Positions 4,115 through 5,200 of a DNA stretch of 5,200 nt are shown piece by piece. A program made the translations under genes and the position numbers. The DNA is from an uncultured Acholeplasmataceae bacterium (GTDB lineage Bacteria; Bacillota_I; Bacilli_A; Acholeplasmatales; Acholeplasmataceae): assembly GCA_938041945.1 (NCBI GenBank), contig CALISC010000065.1:1-5200 (forward strand), given 5' to 3'. The stretch's first letter is position 1. Every line of letters begins with the position of its first letter. A model generated the notes under the pieces. That model made no database searches and had not been told where the DNA came from. It saw only the letters and a program-made list of their open reading frames with translations.

Positions 4115-5200
4115 GTGCCAAAAAAATCAATTTTACTACTTGGAGCCCTGGGCTCAGTTGGACAAAAAGCATTAGACATTTTAATGACCGAAGAAATTCC
4201 TTATCGTCTAGCAGCAGTGTCTTTGTCTAAAGATAACGAAAAAAATCTAAAATATTTTGAAAAATACCAAAATAAAGTTAAAATTTGTATTCTTCAAAAC
4301 AAACGTTTTTTAAAAACCTACAAAACAACGCATCCAGAAATTACCTTTATAGTAGGCAAAAGAAATATAAAAAAACTAATTTACTCAAATAAAATTGATG
4401 TTGTTTTTAATTCGGTTTCTCAGTCTTTTGGTTTAATTTATTCATACTGGGCTTTAATGGCTAGAAAAACTTTAATTTTAGCCAACAAAGAAAGCCTTGT
4501 AATGGCGGGTTCAATTTTAACTAAAATTGCGAAAAGCAAGCAAGTCAAAATTATTCCGGTTGACTCTGAGCACAATGCACTTTTTTGTTTAAAAAACCAT
4601 TTTGGTGAACTTAGCAGCATTGGAATCACCGCAAGCGGTGGCACTTTTTTCAGCAAAACAAGAACAGAGTTAAAGCAAATTGACAAAACAACTGCATTAG
4701 TTCACCCAACCTGGCAGATGGGCATGAAAATCACCGTAGACTCACAAACCATGGTTAACAAAACTTTTGAAATAATTGAAGCGATGTATCTATTTAACTT
4801 TCCTTTAAAAGAAATTGAAGTGCTTCGTCAAAAAGACTCAAAAATCCATGCTTTTTGCACAGTAAACGGCAACACTTACTATCTGCATTCTGAAAATAAT
4901 ATGTATCATCCAATTAAAAATGCGCTGCTTTGGCCGCACGCCTATAATTATTTTGAAATCAAAGACACGCTAACCGAAGTAGTTGAAAAAATCCCAAGCG
5001 GTCGTTTTTTAGTATACGACGCACTTCTTAAAGAGTTTGACACTCGGTTTTTTGGCACTGCTTTTTCAATTCTTGACGACATCGCAATTGCTAAGTTTTT
5101 AAAAGATTCACTTACCTTTGCAGAAATTGATGAGTTTATCTTAAAAAACCTTTATTTAAAGGATTTTTTCAAGCAATTTAATTTAGGAAATATTTTTAAA
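4115..5200 (+). CDS. dxr: 1-deoxy-D-xylulose 5-phosphate reductoisomerase, divergent (3' partial)
   Basis: Dxr (IspC) converts DXP to MEP with NADPH and a divalent metal, the second step of the MEP route to isoprenoids. 362 codons are open to the window edge; the family is about 380-400, so roughly the last 20-25 are cut off. The GTG start puts the dinucleotide loop GALGSVG at 10-16 as expected, though the usual pattern is GSTGSIG. Residues visible by comparison with the E. coli enzyme: LANKESLV (122-129), metal ligands D150 and E152 in PVDSEHNA, SGG (174-176), the flexible-loop H197, W200 and M202, S210, N215, K216 and the third metal ligand E219, then H245. Divergent places are the usual QLGxPDMRxPI block, here HSENNMYHPI (258-267), and the C-terminal NAANE motif, replaced by a shortened ILDDIAIAKFL. 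All core catalytic residues remain, so it is probably active. The gene begins 9 nt after cdsA, as in Bacillota clusters. Confidence 0.92.
   Translation, partial: MPKKSILLLGALGSVGQKALDILMTEEIPYRLAAVSLSKDNEKNLKYFEKYQNKVKICILQNKRFLKTYKTTHPEITFIVGKRNIKKLIYSNKIDVVFNSVSQSFGLIYSYWALMARKTLILANKESLVMAGSILTKIAKSKQVKIIPVDSEHNALFCLKNHFGELSSIGITASGGTFFSKTRTELKQIDKTTALVHPTWQMGMKITVDSQTMVNKTFEIIEAMYLFNFPLKEIEVLRQKDSKIHAFCTVNGNTYYLHSENNMYHPIKNALLWPHAYNYFEIKDTLTEVVEKIPSGRFLVYDALLKEFDTRFFGTAFSILDDIAIAKFLKDSLTFAEIDEFILKNLYLKDFFKQFNLGNIFK

Noticed and set aside
4438..4686. 82-residue minus-strand open frame opposite dxr
   Set aside because: It lies wholly inside the conserved dxr frame. Its hydrophobic look comes from the complement of A-rich codons.

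Overview
This is an AT-rich, densely packed stretch with every gene on the + strand. It carries the core bacterial translation/lipid cluster rpsB-tsf-pyrH-frr-cdsA-dxr. The gene order is that of Bacillota and their wall-less relatives (Mollicutes/Tenericutes). TGA behaves as a stop: frr ends on TGA at exactly the usual RRF C-terminus, and all seven Trp codons in the readable genes are TGG. This argues for the standard code and against Mycoplasma/Spiroplasma (code 4). A reduced-genome Bacilli/Tenericutes-type organism outside the code-4 clade (Acholeplasma-, Izemoplasma- or RF39-like, for example) fits, but the species cannot be named from the sequence.

Layout. 1-227: C-terminal end of an upstream gene, probably ribosomal protein S2, with a Lys/Ala/Ser/Thr-rich linker and a terminal Rho_N/SAP-like helical module. 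228-339: intergenic region with a 12-bp hairpin and a strong Shine-Dalgarno. 340-1212: tsf (EF-Ts). 1213-1250: short gap with a second hairpin that includes the tsf stop. 1251-1955: pyrH (UMP kinase). 1996-2547: frr (ribosome recycling factor). 2544-2792 and 2792-3193: two translationally coupled small membrane genes with TM2-like units, one unit in the first and two tandem units in the second. 3200-4105: cdsA (CDP-diacylglycerol synthase). 4115-5200: dxr (DXP reductoisomerase) from a GTG start, running off the window about 20-25 codons short of the expected end.

The genes combine translation (S2, EF-Ts, RRF), pyrimidine nucleotide supply (UMP kinase), phospholipid precursor synthesis (CdsA) and the MEP isoprenoid pathway (Dxr). 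The classical neighbour uppS (undecaprenyl-diphosphate synthase), normally between frr and cdsA, is absent, and the TM2-like pair occupies its place. That swap, the internal duplication in the second TM2-like gene and the divergent Dxr are the most interesting features. I saw no mobile element, CRISPR array, tRNA or rRNA, and no gene-free stretch longer than about 110 bases.
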